A DNA stretch of 64,000 nucleotides from Sepiola atlantica (lineage: Eukaryota > Mollusca > Cephalopoda > Sepiida > Sepiolidae). Position 1 is the first letter of the stretch; each line of letters starts with the position of its first letter. The notes beneath the pieces were generated by a model. The model searched no databases. It worked only from the letters and a program-made list of their open reading frames with translations, and was not told the DNA's origin. This document shows, piece by piece, positions 55,151 to 64,000 of this stretch. Both the position numbers and the translations under genes were made by a program. Location of the stretch: positions 3,238,486-3,302,485 of the forward strand of contig OY744553.1 of the NCBI GenBank assembly GCA_963556195.1, given 5' to 3'.

Positions 55151-55497
55151 AGTAGAGTATTGATTTACTTCTCTCCAGGAGTTAGGCACAAGGCCAGTTT
55201 TTATCTTACTCCCACAAGTAAGATGTGACCCAAGGTCGGGTCGGGAAAGTGGGGTTTAAAAATTACCTAGGCAGCCCCGTCGGCATTCCCCGGTAGGGGC
55301 GCCTCAGGCAGTAAGCAATAAACTTACTCTTCCCCAAAGAGGGGAGGCGAAGCCTGGGAGGGTGGACCTCTTAGAACTGCACAGGACAGACCCATAGACC
55401 GGCGTAAATCAAGACCCGAAGGCCAAGACAATACCGGTCTATGGGGTGCAGTATCCATTGGAACAGATACTACACTTTGATCTTGGCCAAAAGGCTA
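55151..55497 (-). mobile_element. U2-headed SINE at the satellite edge
   Basis: The reverse-strand copy starts GCCTTTTGGCCAAGATCAAA and ends GGAGAGAAGTAAATCAAT. Flanks AGTAGAGTA (left) and AGTAGAATA (right) may be a diverged target duplication. It has the same internal deletion (CAGAGTGCTCACC region) as the copy at 40439-40775, so the two belong to one subfamily. Confidence 0.9.
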
Positions 55498-55499
55498 AA

Positions 55500-55920
55500 G
55501 TAGAATAGCTGAAACTATTATGGTGCCACCACCGCTACCACGGTAAGAAAATGGTTATACTTTTCGGGGTTACTACGTGTATGACAATGTTACATATACG
55601 AAAGAGAGTGGTTTCTCGTAAAAAAGGACAGACAATGACTATTATATTAGATTGTTGATCGAATTAATTAATTTCTCGATCAAATTTGTTCGAATTTCTG
55701 AGGCCGAATGTTTTGTATTTTTCGTCGACATTTTGCGTGCGACATTCAATAGTTTTTAATGAGGAAAAAAAACAAATTGCGTCCAAAGAGAGAAAAAACA
55801 ATCTCGTCTTAATTATTTTATTTGTTTCCTTTTAAGAATGTTCGCGACTAAAACAAAACAAAGCATGTTTCTTTTACTTTGTCTTCGGAAATGCGTCCGC
55901 GGAGCTCAGTAAAAGGCTTC
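55500..55920. other. No recognised feature
   Basis: Nothing supportable. Confidence 0.35.
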
Positions 55921-55924
55921 GTCC

Positions 55925-56460
55925 GTCTGACCATCGTTTGGTCACACTGTCACGCATGCGTTTGAAACGTATTGGTATTCGCTGTCTCTGCAGATGGGAT
56001 GGACGCTTATACTTACAGATGTGTGTAATTATCTCTTCTTAAGATGCTCTCTGTCGCTCTGTCACGCTTAGGTTGTAAATAGAAAATCCGTTGATCTGTC
56101 ACACATCAGTGTAGAATAATATGTGTGTTGGTCTGTCACACTTAAGTTTGAAACTTGATGTTTAGTGATCTGACACGCATCGATTGGAAATAGCGTTTTC
56201 CTTGGTTTGTCGCACTTAATTATGGATATACATTTCTGTTGAACTGTAACGCATCAGTTCGAAATATCATTATGAAAGAGAATTTTAATAGATGTCTCGC
56301 GCTCCAGTTTAAAATAGAATTTTTTTTGGTCTGTCATGTTTATGTTATATATAAGACTTTCGTTAGTCTGTCAGGCGTTTTTTAAAAAATCGGATGTTCG
56401 TGTATCTGTCACGCATCAGTTGGAAATAAAATTCTCGTTGTGTGTTCAGTGTGATGATGT
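55925..56460 (+). repeat. Degenerate minisatellite, about 50-bp period
   Basis: Repeated words of the form GGTCTGTCACGCATCAG or CTGTCACACTTAAGTTTG, each followed by GAAAT or AAATAG. About ten units, strongly diverged. Four related units lie at 58220-58400. Confidence 0.7.
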
Positions 56461-56692
56461 ATGTAAGTAAAATCTGGTCAGTGAGGTTTGAGGATATGCG
56501 TTGCATGGATAAAAAATGGTGAATCATTTACTGAAGTCAACAGATCGAAAAAGGGATCGAAAAACAAATATGACAAAAATAAATGTTACCAAAGGCAAGA
56601 TAAGTTACTATTTAACCTACCTGGATAAGTTTATTTGTGTTTTAACTTATTTTAAAGCGGTTTGTGAGTTTTAAAAAAAATTGTATTTTAGT

Positions 56693-57353
56693 TCACCCCC
56701 AAACAAGGCAGGCCTCCACTGTAGATGTAAGGGGCTACTGAGAAAAAAGGGTGAAGTATTTTTTTTTTGGGGGGGGGGGGGTAGCCTAAATTAGGAGCTG
56801 TGCAGCGAGATGGCTGTTTACATTAGTTTTAAATTTCTGCATGTCAGTACCGCCAGGAAAACAGGGAGCAGGGAAGGAGTTCCAGGGTCCAGCAGCACAA
56901 GGAAAAAAGCTTTTGGAGTAGAAAGCTCTTCGGCATTTGGGGACCTCCACAGTGAATGGATGGGATTTGGCAGATTGTCGGGTTGGTCTACTGAATTTAC
57001 GTAGTGGGGGCACAATCGCAGTTCATCAGAGCACATTCCATTGAAGTAATTGTATCACAGGCACGAGGAAGCAACATTTCGGCGATGAGACAGAGGCTGA
57101 AGCTTGGTGGATATTGAGGGACCTATCAAGTTGGCAACTGTTTTTTGGACCTTGTCTAATAGGGAGAGACTAGTGGATGATGTCCCAGCCCAGATGTAGC
57201 AACAATACTCCATGCATGGGTGGATGGTGGCTTTGTAGAGATACAGGATAATGTCAGGTGTGAGGAGTTTGCTAGCACAGTAGAGGGAACCCACCTTCTT
57301 TGCAGCAGCCTTGGCAATGTCTTCAATGTATTTGTTTCAATTCATGTTACCTG
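56693..57353 (-). pseudogene. LINE reverse transcriptase 3' end, copy 1
   Basis: Read from 57353 downwards: KYIEDIAKAAAKKVGSLY-like start, then LYLYKATIHPCMEYCCYIWA, LSLLDKVQKTVANLIGPSIS and SHRRNVASSCL. After frame breaks come PPLRKFSRPTRQSAKSHPFT, VEVPKCRRAFYSKSFFP and WNSFPAPCFPGGTDMQKFKT. This is the C-terminal end of the reverse transcriptase of a jockey/CR1-like non-LTR retrotransposon. The 3' tail carries the inverse of CTACAGTGGAGGCCTGCC. It is about 170 codons of a much longer protein, broken by at least two frameshifts. Confidence 0.88.
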
Positions 57354-57639
57354 AATGATAAATTTAATAAAATTACTTTTTCTTTTCACTGCTTATCAAG
57401 GCTCAGGGACCACTCGAGGATAAGGGTTAAAAAGATTACTGGTTTGACGTTGGTCGCCGTCACAAGATGATTTGAAACAGTTGGCAGAATTGGTAGAGGA
57501 TTACTTAAGACGACTTGATAAGTAATTATTTGCATTAGACTTGAAGACAGCGATACTGTAGTCGGTCTCTTTTTTAGAGATATAGGATTAATAAAAAAAA
57601 ACTAGTGTCGACAGGTAAACACGACAGAAAAATAGCAAC

Positions 57640-57840
57640 TGTTCACCACGTGAGCCCTTGAGAATCACCCAAAAATCGGAAATTAAACATAAATACAACA
57701 AATGCCTGTTGTCATCAATTGGGCGAAAATTGTTGTGTTCACTCGAACTGTATATTTTATTTGCTGTATTTTTGTTTAATTAGCTGTATATTGTTTTAAA
57801 TTTTCGATTTTTGGGCGATGCTCGCGTCTCACATGTTGAC
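57640..57840. repeat. Short inverted repeat
   Basis: Arms with CACCCAAAAATCGGAAATT and its diverged inverse around an AT-rich centre. Confidence 0.6.
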
Positions 57841-58219
57841 CATATCGCCATATTTTTTCTCATTCTAACGTCATTTCTCCGACACTAGTTTTATTTTTAT
57901 TTACGTACAAACGCTTTAAAATAAATGAGAACACACACAAAAACACTTATCCAGGTAGCTAGAAGGGTAAGTTATCTTGCCTTTGGTAACATTTATATGT
58001 GTCATATTTATTGTTTTTACCCCTTTTTTGGTCCGTAGATGATATGTGTATGATACGTTGGATATTTGATGTGATTGATAAAGACAGACTTAGCTCTGAT
58101 GACGTCAGAAGATTAAATCTGGACAGTATGTGGAAATGTCTGCAGAAGAGTAGACGTCGATAGTATGGTTTAAATAACGGATAAAAGTGCTTTGGTTAAA
58201 AGGTGTAGAACAGTTTAGA

Positions 58220-58400
58220 ATAGCATTTTTTTCAGTCTGTAATACTTACATTTTAAATAAAATGTTCGTGTGTCTGTCACTCCTAAGTGTAGAATACATT
58301 TCCTTCAGTCTGTAAGACTTACGTCTGAAATATAATGTTCGTTTGTCTGTCCTACTTAAATTTGGAATAGCATTTTTACATTGTTGTAAACGCGAATAAA
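58220..58400 (+). repeat. Degenerate minisatellite, about 45-bp period
   Basis: Four units of CAGTCTGTAAGACTTACG or GTCTGTCCTACTTAAATTT type, related to 55925-56460. Confidence 0.65.
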
Positions 58401-58810
58401 ATGGACGCATCTTCCGTATTTTGTTGTGTTTTCCTTTGTGTATACCCCTTCCCTTCACAAACCTCCTTGACAATCTCTGATTTTAATCATAGAGACACTT
58501 TATTATTCCAAGGTAATTAATAACTGGTACCTCGTCGCGTGATCGATTTGATTAAAGATTAATTACCTCTTTCAACTTTTGCGAAGCAAACAAATCACAA
58601 AAACAAACAATCGCAGAATTCCATTGTTATTGTTATTATCACCTTATTGTAGCACCCTTTCGTACTGTTGATCTTCCGAATTCCTTCAGCCGACGACTTT
58701 CTTTTAGGTTGCGTCATCCGGAATAAACTTGAAGTAACAGGCTATTACGCCAACCGGATATCTAAGTCTAGCAAGATATTGAGATAAAAATAACTAACTC
58801 CTCGGCCTAA
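58400..58810. other. No recognised feature
   Basis: Nothing supportable. A short reverse frame at 58246-58473 is not recognisable. Confidence 0.35.
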
Positions 58811-58816
58811 CCTTCA

Positions 58817-59452
58817 CAGGTAACATTAATTTGAACAAATACATTGAAAACATTGCCAAGGCTGCAGCAAAGAAGGTGGGCTCCCTCTACCGTGCTAGTA
58901 AACTCCTCACACTTGACTTTATCCTGTATCTTTACAAAACTACTATCCGCCCATGCATGGAGTATTGTTGCCACATCTGGGCTGGTGTATCATCCACTAG
59001 TCTCTCCTTCTTAGACAAGGTCCAAAAAAGTCGCCAACTTAATAGGTTCCTCACTATCGACCAAGCTCCAGCCCCTGTCCCATCACCGCAATGTTGCATC
59101 CTTGTGCTTGTTTTACATATACCCTAATAAATTGTGCTCCGCTTAACTTGCTCTAGTGCCTCCGCGACGTAAATACACTAGACCAACTCAACACTCAGCT
59201 AAATCCCATCAATTCACTGTGGAGGTTCCCAGATGCCGGAGAGCCTTCTACTCGAATAGCTTCTTTCCTAGTGCTGGCGGTTTATGGAACTCTCTCCCTG
59301 CTCCCTGTTTCTCCAGACAGTACCGACATGCAGAGGTTTAAAACTAATGTAAACAGACATCTCGCTACACTACTCTCAACTTGGGGTGACACCTAAAACC
59401 TTCACCATAATTCTCAGTAGCCCCTTACGTCTACAGTGGCGGCCTGCCTTGT
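58817..59452 (+). pseudogene. LINE reverse transcriptase 3' end, copy 2
   Basis: Same segment as copy 1, on the other strand: NKYIENIAKAAAKKVGSLYR, LYLYKTTIRPCMEYCCHIWA, SFLDKVQKSRQ, then a frameshift, later VPPRRKYTRPTQHSAKSHQF, RRAFYSNSFFPSAGGLWNSL and QYRHAE-like sequence. The 3' tail is CCCCTTACGTCTACAGTGG and TGTTTGGGGTGAACTA. The copy starts at the same position of the family (CAGGTAACAT) as copy 1. Confidence 0.88.
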
Positions 59453-59589
59453 TTGGGGTGAACTATGATAATTTTTTTTAAAAAGAACATAAATTTCACG
59501 GTTAGAAATTGTACGAGTAGACCCAATAGTATATATAAGAGTAAGTAAGTCGAAAGTTGTTACACCCGAATCGAGGCTCGCTTAACTGT

Positions 59590-60365
59590 GAGAATATAAT
59601 AGAAACGGATATGACGTTAATATAATAGAAACGGATATGACGTAAATATAATAGAAACGGATATGACGTAATATAATAGAAACGGATATGACGTAAATAT
59701 AATAGAAACGGATATGACGTAATATAATAGGAACGGATATGACGTAAATATAATAGAAACGGATATGACGTAAATATAATAGAAACGGATATGACGTAAA
59801 TATAATAGACACGGATATGACGTTAATATAATAGAAACAGATATGACGTTAATATAATAGAAACAGATATGGCGTAAATATAAAGAAACGGATATGACGT
59901 AAATATAATAGACACGGATATGACGTAATATAATAGAAACGGATATGACGTAAATATAATAGAAACGGATATGCCGTAAATATAATAGAAACGGATATGA
60001 CGTAAATATAATAGAAACGGATATGACGTAAATATAATAGAAACGGATATGACGTAAATATAATAGAAACGGATATGACGTAATATAATAGAAACGGATA
60101 TGACGTAAATATAATAGAAACGGATATGACGTAAATATAATAGAAACGGATATGACGTTAATATAATAGACACGGATATGACGTAATATAATAGAAATGG
60201 ATATGACGTAATATAATAGAAATGGATATGACGTAATATAATAGAAGCGGATATGACGTAATATAATAGAAATGGATATGCCTTAAATATAATAGAAATG
60301 GATATGACGTAATATAATAGAAACGGATATGACGTAAATATAATAGACACGGATATGACGTAACT
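59590..60365. repeat. 26-bp minisatellite
   Basis: About 29 units of ATAATAGAAACGGATATGAC plus GTAAAT; some units are 25 bp and some have CACGG or AATGG variants. Each unit contains TATGACGTA. Open frames on the reverse strand are artefacts of the period. Confidence 0.97.
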
Positions 60366-60479
60366 CATTCAGATAGAGATTGTTTGAAACTAGTATCTTG
60401 TAGACGTTCATAATGATATGGGCTTACACAATATAATAAATTAATGATCTCGATCCTTTTCTTTCTATATCTCTCATTT

Positions 60480-60512
60480 TCCCTTTCTCTCTCTCTCTCT
60501 CTCTCTCTGCCT
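60480..60512. repeat. (CT)n microsatellite
   Basis: Short CT run. Confidence 0.9.
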
Positions 60513-60574
60513 CCCCCATTAGTCACTGATTTTGAACAAAGATCAAGTTGAATTAAAGTCCCCTGCCTTTTTTC

Positions 60575-60632
60575 TTAAACTTAGTTCACCCTAAGCAAGG
60601 AAAGCTATTACTGTAGACGTAAGGGGCTTTCA
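60575..60632 (-). mobile_element. LINE 3' tail fragment
   Basis: AGTTCACCCTAAGCAAGG to TGTAGACGTAAGGGGCT, the inverse of the tail seen in the two LINE copies, lying directly left of a DNA transposon. Confidence 0.65.
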
Positions 60633-60655
60633 ATTGCACGACGATATATAAGGTC

Positions 60656-61245
60656 GTTACTCTTCTAGCTGACGCACCATGTTTCCGTGACTTCGCGTCG
60701 TCAACGTTCGGGCAGGTTACGGAAGCGCCCGATAGTTGACAAGGCGAAAACTGCGAAACGATAAATTGAATACTGGCAGCCGATAAATTACGACGAAGAA
60801 AACCAAACTAAAATACGTATATAAAAATAAAGAACGAACAAACCATAGCTAAACAACTGTTATTAATTAGATGTTTCTTTTTGTTTTGTTTTTTTTATCT
60901 AAGGAACCATTTTTAATCAAATGTTTTTAAATAAAATGTTATTTTGTTGTGCACCGGAAAGTTTCAAATGATGATTTTGTTTGATTTTTTAAGCAAATGT
61001 TGTTGTTTTATAATTTTTTTTCAATGTTTTTTTCTTTACATTTTTTGTCATTTTTTTTCTCGTTAACGCCGCAACAACCGTTTTAAGCAATTTATTTTTG
61101 TTTTGTTTTCTTATTTTAACGAAAACAAACTGTATATAAGCAAATCTTTCTTAGTTAATAGTTTCGCGAACTCTCAGGCGCTTCCGAGACCTGCCCGAAC
61201 GTTGACGAAGTCACGGAAACATGGTGCGTCAGCTTTAAGAGTGCC
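60656..61245. mobile_element. 590-bp non-autonomous DNA transposon, family M1 copy 2
   Basis: The left end, CTAGCTGACGCACCATGTTT through CCGTGACTTCGCGTCG, CGTTCGGGCAGGT and GGAAGCGCCCGA, is inverted at 61160-61245. It belongs to the same family as 19113-19734. The interior is T-rich and non-coding. Confidence 0.85.
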
Positions 61246-61367
61246 GAAGGGTCTCATACTGAATGGCTTTTGCCACTCATCTGTCGTAAAGTAAAATAAG
61301 GCCTGTACACTGAAAAGTGACGTCATGCGAGTAGGTAGCAAACGAGATCTGCAAACAGACTTTTAAT

Positions 61368-61510
61368 TTTTTTTTTTAACATAGTTAACTCAAAGTAAGT
61401 TGCCAATGTAGACGTAAGGGGCTACTGAAAAGAAGGGTTAAAGTTTTGAGGTCATCCTAAATTGGGATGTGTGCAACGAGACATTAGTTTTAAATCTCTG
61501 CATGTATCTT
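61368..61510 (-). mobile_element. LINE 3' tail fragment
   Basis: TGCCAATGTAGACGTAAGGG, GCTACTGAAAAGAAGGGTT, CATCCTAAATTGGGATG and TTTTAAATCTCTGCATGT match the tail and last codons of the LINE family. Confidence 0.7.
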
Positions 61511-61644
61511 ATTGTGCTTGTCTAGAGTTAGTCCTTTTATTACTGGTATGAAAGTATTTATTTGCAGGAAGTGTTCCCGCGGTCGAGATAGAATAATAAT
61601 AGAAACGCATACAATGGAAACATGCAGAGACCAAGGTAGGAATA

Positions 61645-62260
61645 CAATTTGTGGAGGTTAAGGTGAGGATTAAGGTTATGGGTTAGGATTAGAGTACCGA
61701 ATAATTAGGAATGCTTGGTTGCTGCGTAAGTGACACAGGATTCTGGTTAGTGTTAGGGTAAGGGTTAGTGTTAAGGTTAGGGTTAGGGTTAAGGTAAGGG
61801 TTAGTGTTAAGGTAAGGGTTAGGGATAGGGTTAAGATTAGCTTTAGGAATAATTAAGAAAACTTGATTGCTGCGTGGGTGACACAGGGTTAGGGTTAGGG
61901 TTAGGAATAATTATTGAAACTTGGTTGCTGCGTATATGACACATGGTTAGGATTAGGGTTAGGGTTAGGGTTAGAGTTTAGGGTTAGTGTTAAGGTTAGG
62001 GTTAGGGTTAGGCTTAAGGTGAAGGGTAGCGTTAGTGTTAGAGTTAGAGTTTGGAATAATTATTGAAACTTTGTTGCTGCATGGGTGGAACAAGGTTAGG
62101 GTTAGGGTTAAGTTAAGGTTAGGGTAAGGAATAGTTAGGGAAACTTGCTTGCTACGTGGGTGACACAGGGTTAGGGTTAGGGTTAAGGTCCTGGTAAAGG
62201 TTAGGGTTAGGCATAATTAGGGAAACATGATTGCTGAGTGGGTGACAGTGTTAAAATTAG
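61645..62260 (+). repeat. Degenerate TTAGGG-type array with 100-bp units
   Basis: TTAGGG, TTAAGG and TTAGTG variants with an inserted word GAATAATTAGGGAAAC, CTTGGTTGCTGCGTGGGTG and ACACAGG. This recurs six times at about 85-115-bp spacing. Confidence 0.9.
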
Positions 62261-62574
62261 CAATACCTAGAAGCATGCCTCTCCCCTGCACCGCTAATCC
62301 TAACTCTAACCCTAGTCGCTACATGCGTGTGTATTTTTTCGTTGACTGAAAAGACAAAAACGTAGTTTAAAATGGGTGGCATTCTTCAGCACACCGTTTC
62401 TCTACGATGTTCAGAACAAAAAAAAATCCTTTCTTCCTCCATATGCCTATATTTTTTTGTAATGGCTTTCTATCGTTGTAAAACATTACAACGGAGCTGC
62501 TCCTTTGCAGATTACAACATAAGTCAGCTTCTCTCTTTTCTTTATGTATCGTTGCTAACGGGATGGAGAGGGCG

Positions 62575-62692
62575 ATAGAGAGAGAGATATAAAGAGAGAG
62601 AGAGATAAAGAGAGAGATATAAAGAGAGAGAGAGATAAAGAGATAGAGATAAAGAGAGAGAGATAAAGAGAGAGAGAGAAAGAGAGAGAGAG
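62575..62692. repeat. (GA)n with GATA and TAAA variants
   Basis: Polypurine run of about 115 bp with a loose 20-bp rhythm of AGAGATATAAAG. Confidence 0.93.
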
Positions 62693-62994
62693 TCCACATT
62701 CTCGTCTTTCTCAACTCTTGATTATGCCTTGTATAACTCTCTTTCTAGTTCGTTTAATTAAAATAACCTTACCCTGAAAAGAAATCCGAAAATATTTTTT
62801 TAAAAGCTTTAATTATTTGTCCTTTTTTATGGAATCAGTTTAATTAATTACTTTAAGTATCGACAAAAGATAGCATATATATTGACAAAAAAAGGACGAT
62901 TAAATTACGAATGAATAACACCAAACATTAATTTACTATGAACTGTTTAAAGTAAAATGTTACGCATCTGAAGCATTCAAAATTCCGTATTTGG

Positions 62995-63217
62995 GCCGCC
63001 CCGTCGGCATTCCCCGGTAGGGGCCCCTCAGGCAGTAAGCAATGAACTTACTCCTCCCCAAAGAGGGGAGGCGAAGCCTGGGAGGGTGGACCTCCTAGAA
63101 CTGCACAGGACAGACCCATTGACCGGCGTAAATCAAGCCCGAAGGCCAAGACAATACCAGTCTATGGGGTGTAGTATCCATCGGAACAGATACTATACTT
63201 TGATCTTAGCCAAAAGT
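62995..63217 (-). mobile_element. U2-headed SINE, 3'-deleted
   Basis: The reverse strand starts CTTTTGGCTAAGATCAAAGT, then ATAGTATCTGTTCCGATGG, and runs to the inverse of GCCCCGTCGGCATTCCCCGG, where it stops. The short word GGTCTTTATTATAGAGT occurs beside the 5' end and again 48 bp on. Confidence 0.87.
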
Positions 63218-63224
63218 CTTTATT

Positions 63225-63840
63225 ATAGAGTAGGGGAGGTCTATATATAAATAATTACACATTGGTCTTTATTATAGAGTTCCCATTGAAAACTTTACAT
63301 TGACACGAATAAATGCTTACGTGACCCTCTACCAAGTAATTGTTTTCGCACATCTGCATTGCCTTGTATGTCAATCAAGCCGACTAATGGACGATTCCAA
63401 AATCTTCGTCACGCGATTTCAGTTTCGTTAGTGGAGATTGTCATCTTTCCAGGCCCCTAATTTCCTATTGTGCACCGTAGTTCCAAAACGTGAGTCGATC
63501 TTCCGAAGATTCCGTGGACGATTCGAACCCCCAACGAAAAACAGTGCGTCGTGCGCTTAATTTCCTGTGTTCGCTGTTCTACGGATTTCCTCAACTGTCC
63601 CTCTGGAGACATTTACCAACAAGTCAGTGATTACAGATGTTTGTATGCGTCAACGTTTGTTTAATATGAACAATAAGACAAGATGACATCAGAAAGTCAA
63701 ACAATATACGCCAATAGTAACTAGTATATTAAAAATCGAAATAATAGTATGCAAAAAACAACAAACGCTGCAGTCACCAATAAAAATAATTACATAAAAA
63801 TACATTAAATATTTAGGTGATAAAAATCGTACATATTTCT
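63225..63840. other. No recognised feature
   Basis: Nothing supportable. Confidence 0.35.
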
Positions 63841-63896
63841 AGACGGAGCGTCTTAGTCCGATGGTAAAATGCTGGTTTCATTTCTGTGTAAGTTAA

Positions 63897-63938
63897 CCAT
63901 GCTGATGACGGCTGTGAGCCAGAAACACGTGTCCATGG
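63897..63938 (+). ncRNA. Hammerhead ribozyme motif, family E
   Basis: CCATG (63897-63901) pairs perfectly with CATGG (63934-63938) as stem I. CTGATGA is at 63902-63908. Stem II is GGCT with AGCC around GTG, but the first pair next to the core is a C-A mismatch. GAAAC is at 63922-63926. Stem III lies in the palindrome CACGTG, and the cleavage triplet is GTC. Upstream, TTAGTCCGATGGTAAAATGC (63853) is A-box-like; no clear B-box was found. A (TA)n run follows, as in family A. Confidence 0.72.
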
Positions 63939-63954
63939 ATTACTTTTATGTACG

Positions 63955-63957
<3 letters not shown>

Positions 63958-64000
<43 letters not shown>
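63958..64000. repeat. (TA)n microsatellite, cut by the window end
   Basis: TA run continuing to the last base. Confidence 0.95.

Larger units (their letters stand above)
56535..58035. repeat. Inverted repeat (about 120-bp arms) around a LINE fragment
   Basis: 56535-56660 (TAAATGTTACCAAAGGCAAG, CCTACCTGGATAAGT) returns inverted at 57905-58035. Between them are a reverse-strand LINE fragment (56693-57353) and a smaller inverted repeat with ACCCAAAAATCGGAAATT against its inverse at about 57655-57835. Confidence 0.8.

Noticed and set aside
59823..60368. 181-codon reverse-strand frame in the 26-bp minisatellite
   Set aside because: Product of the repeat period (three 26-bp units equal 26 codons); no independent coding evidence.

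Overview
The window is a gene desert from an animal genome. It holds no intact host protein-coding gene. The sequence is AT-rich and consists almost entirely of microsatellites, satellites, interstitial TTAGGG-type arrays and short, broken transposable elements. TTAGGG arrays, tRNA-, 5S- and snRNA-derived retroposons, mariner, hAT, Helitron and Gypsy-like remains, and hammerhead-bearing repeats fit a metazoan. The very long (TA)n, (GA)n and (CA)n tracts and the repeat mix suggest a mollusc, perhaps a cephalopod, but no sequence here proves the species.

Layout. 1-8 kb: (TA)n tracts, a 125-bp MITE, a head-to-tail trio of U2-snRNA-headed retroposons (1.37-2.09 kb), a deleted mariner (4.55-5.17 kb) and a diverged tRNA-like SINE in three copies. 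8.4-9.3 kb: one copy of a large foldback element. 10-16 kb: microsatellites, near-perfect palindromes, two tRNA-headed elements with hammerhead motifs, a 1-kb polypyrimidine tract and a Helitron. 16.4-19.7 kb: a telomere-like array, a broken mariner transposase and a MITE. 20.4-24.7 kb: U2-headed SINEs and three well-formed hammerhead ribozymes. 24.8-26 kb: TTAGGG arrays with a recurring 115-bp spacer. 26.8-27.2 kb: an LTR with a primer-binding site. 28.1-32.3 kb: a 16-bp satellite with a 96-bp higher-order unit. 34-42 kb: a 5S rRNA pseudogene, more U2-headed SINEs, two long TTAGGG arrays and duplicated blocks. 43.8-50.6 kb: a second foldback element, a tRNA SINE with target duplications, a MITE and a hAT element. 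51-55.5 kb: AAT-linked repeats, a complete non-autonomous Helitron and a 380-bp satellite. 55.9-62.7 kb: LINE 3' ends, a 26-bp minisatellite and a degenerate TTAGGG array. 63-64 kb: a U2-headed SINE and a further hammerhead.

Two systems stand out. (1) A high-copy retroposon family whose 5' end is the first part of U2 snRNA. At least 16 copies or fragments lie on both strands, and four have clear target-site duplications of 7-13 bp. (2) A group of tRNA-like-headed retroelements carrying hammerhead ribozymes, some with complete cores, paired stems and a valid cleavage triplet. Degenerate relatives of the core recur in many other repeats of the window. Paralogous empty sites inside the window independently document the insertion of the hAT element, one U2-headed SINE and the foldback element.
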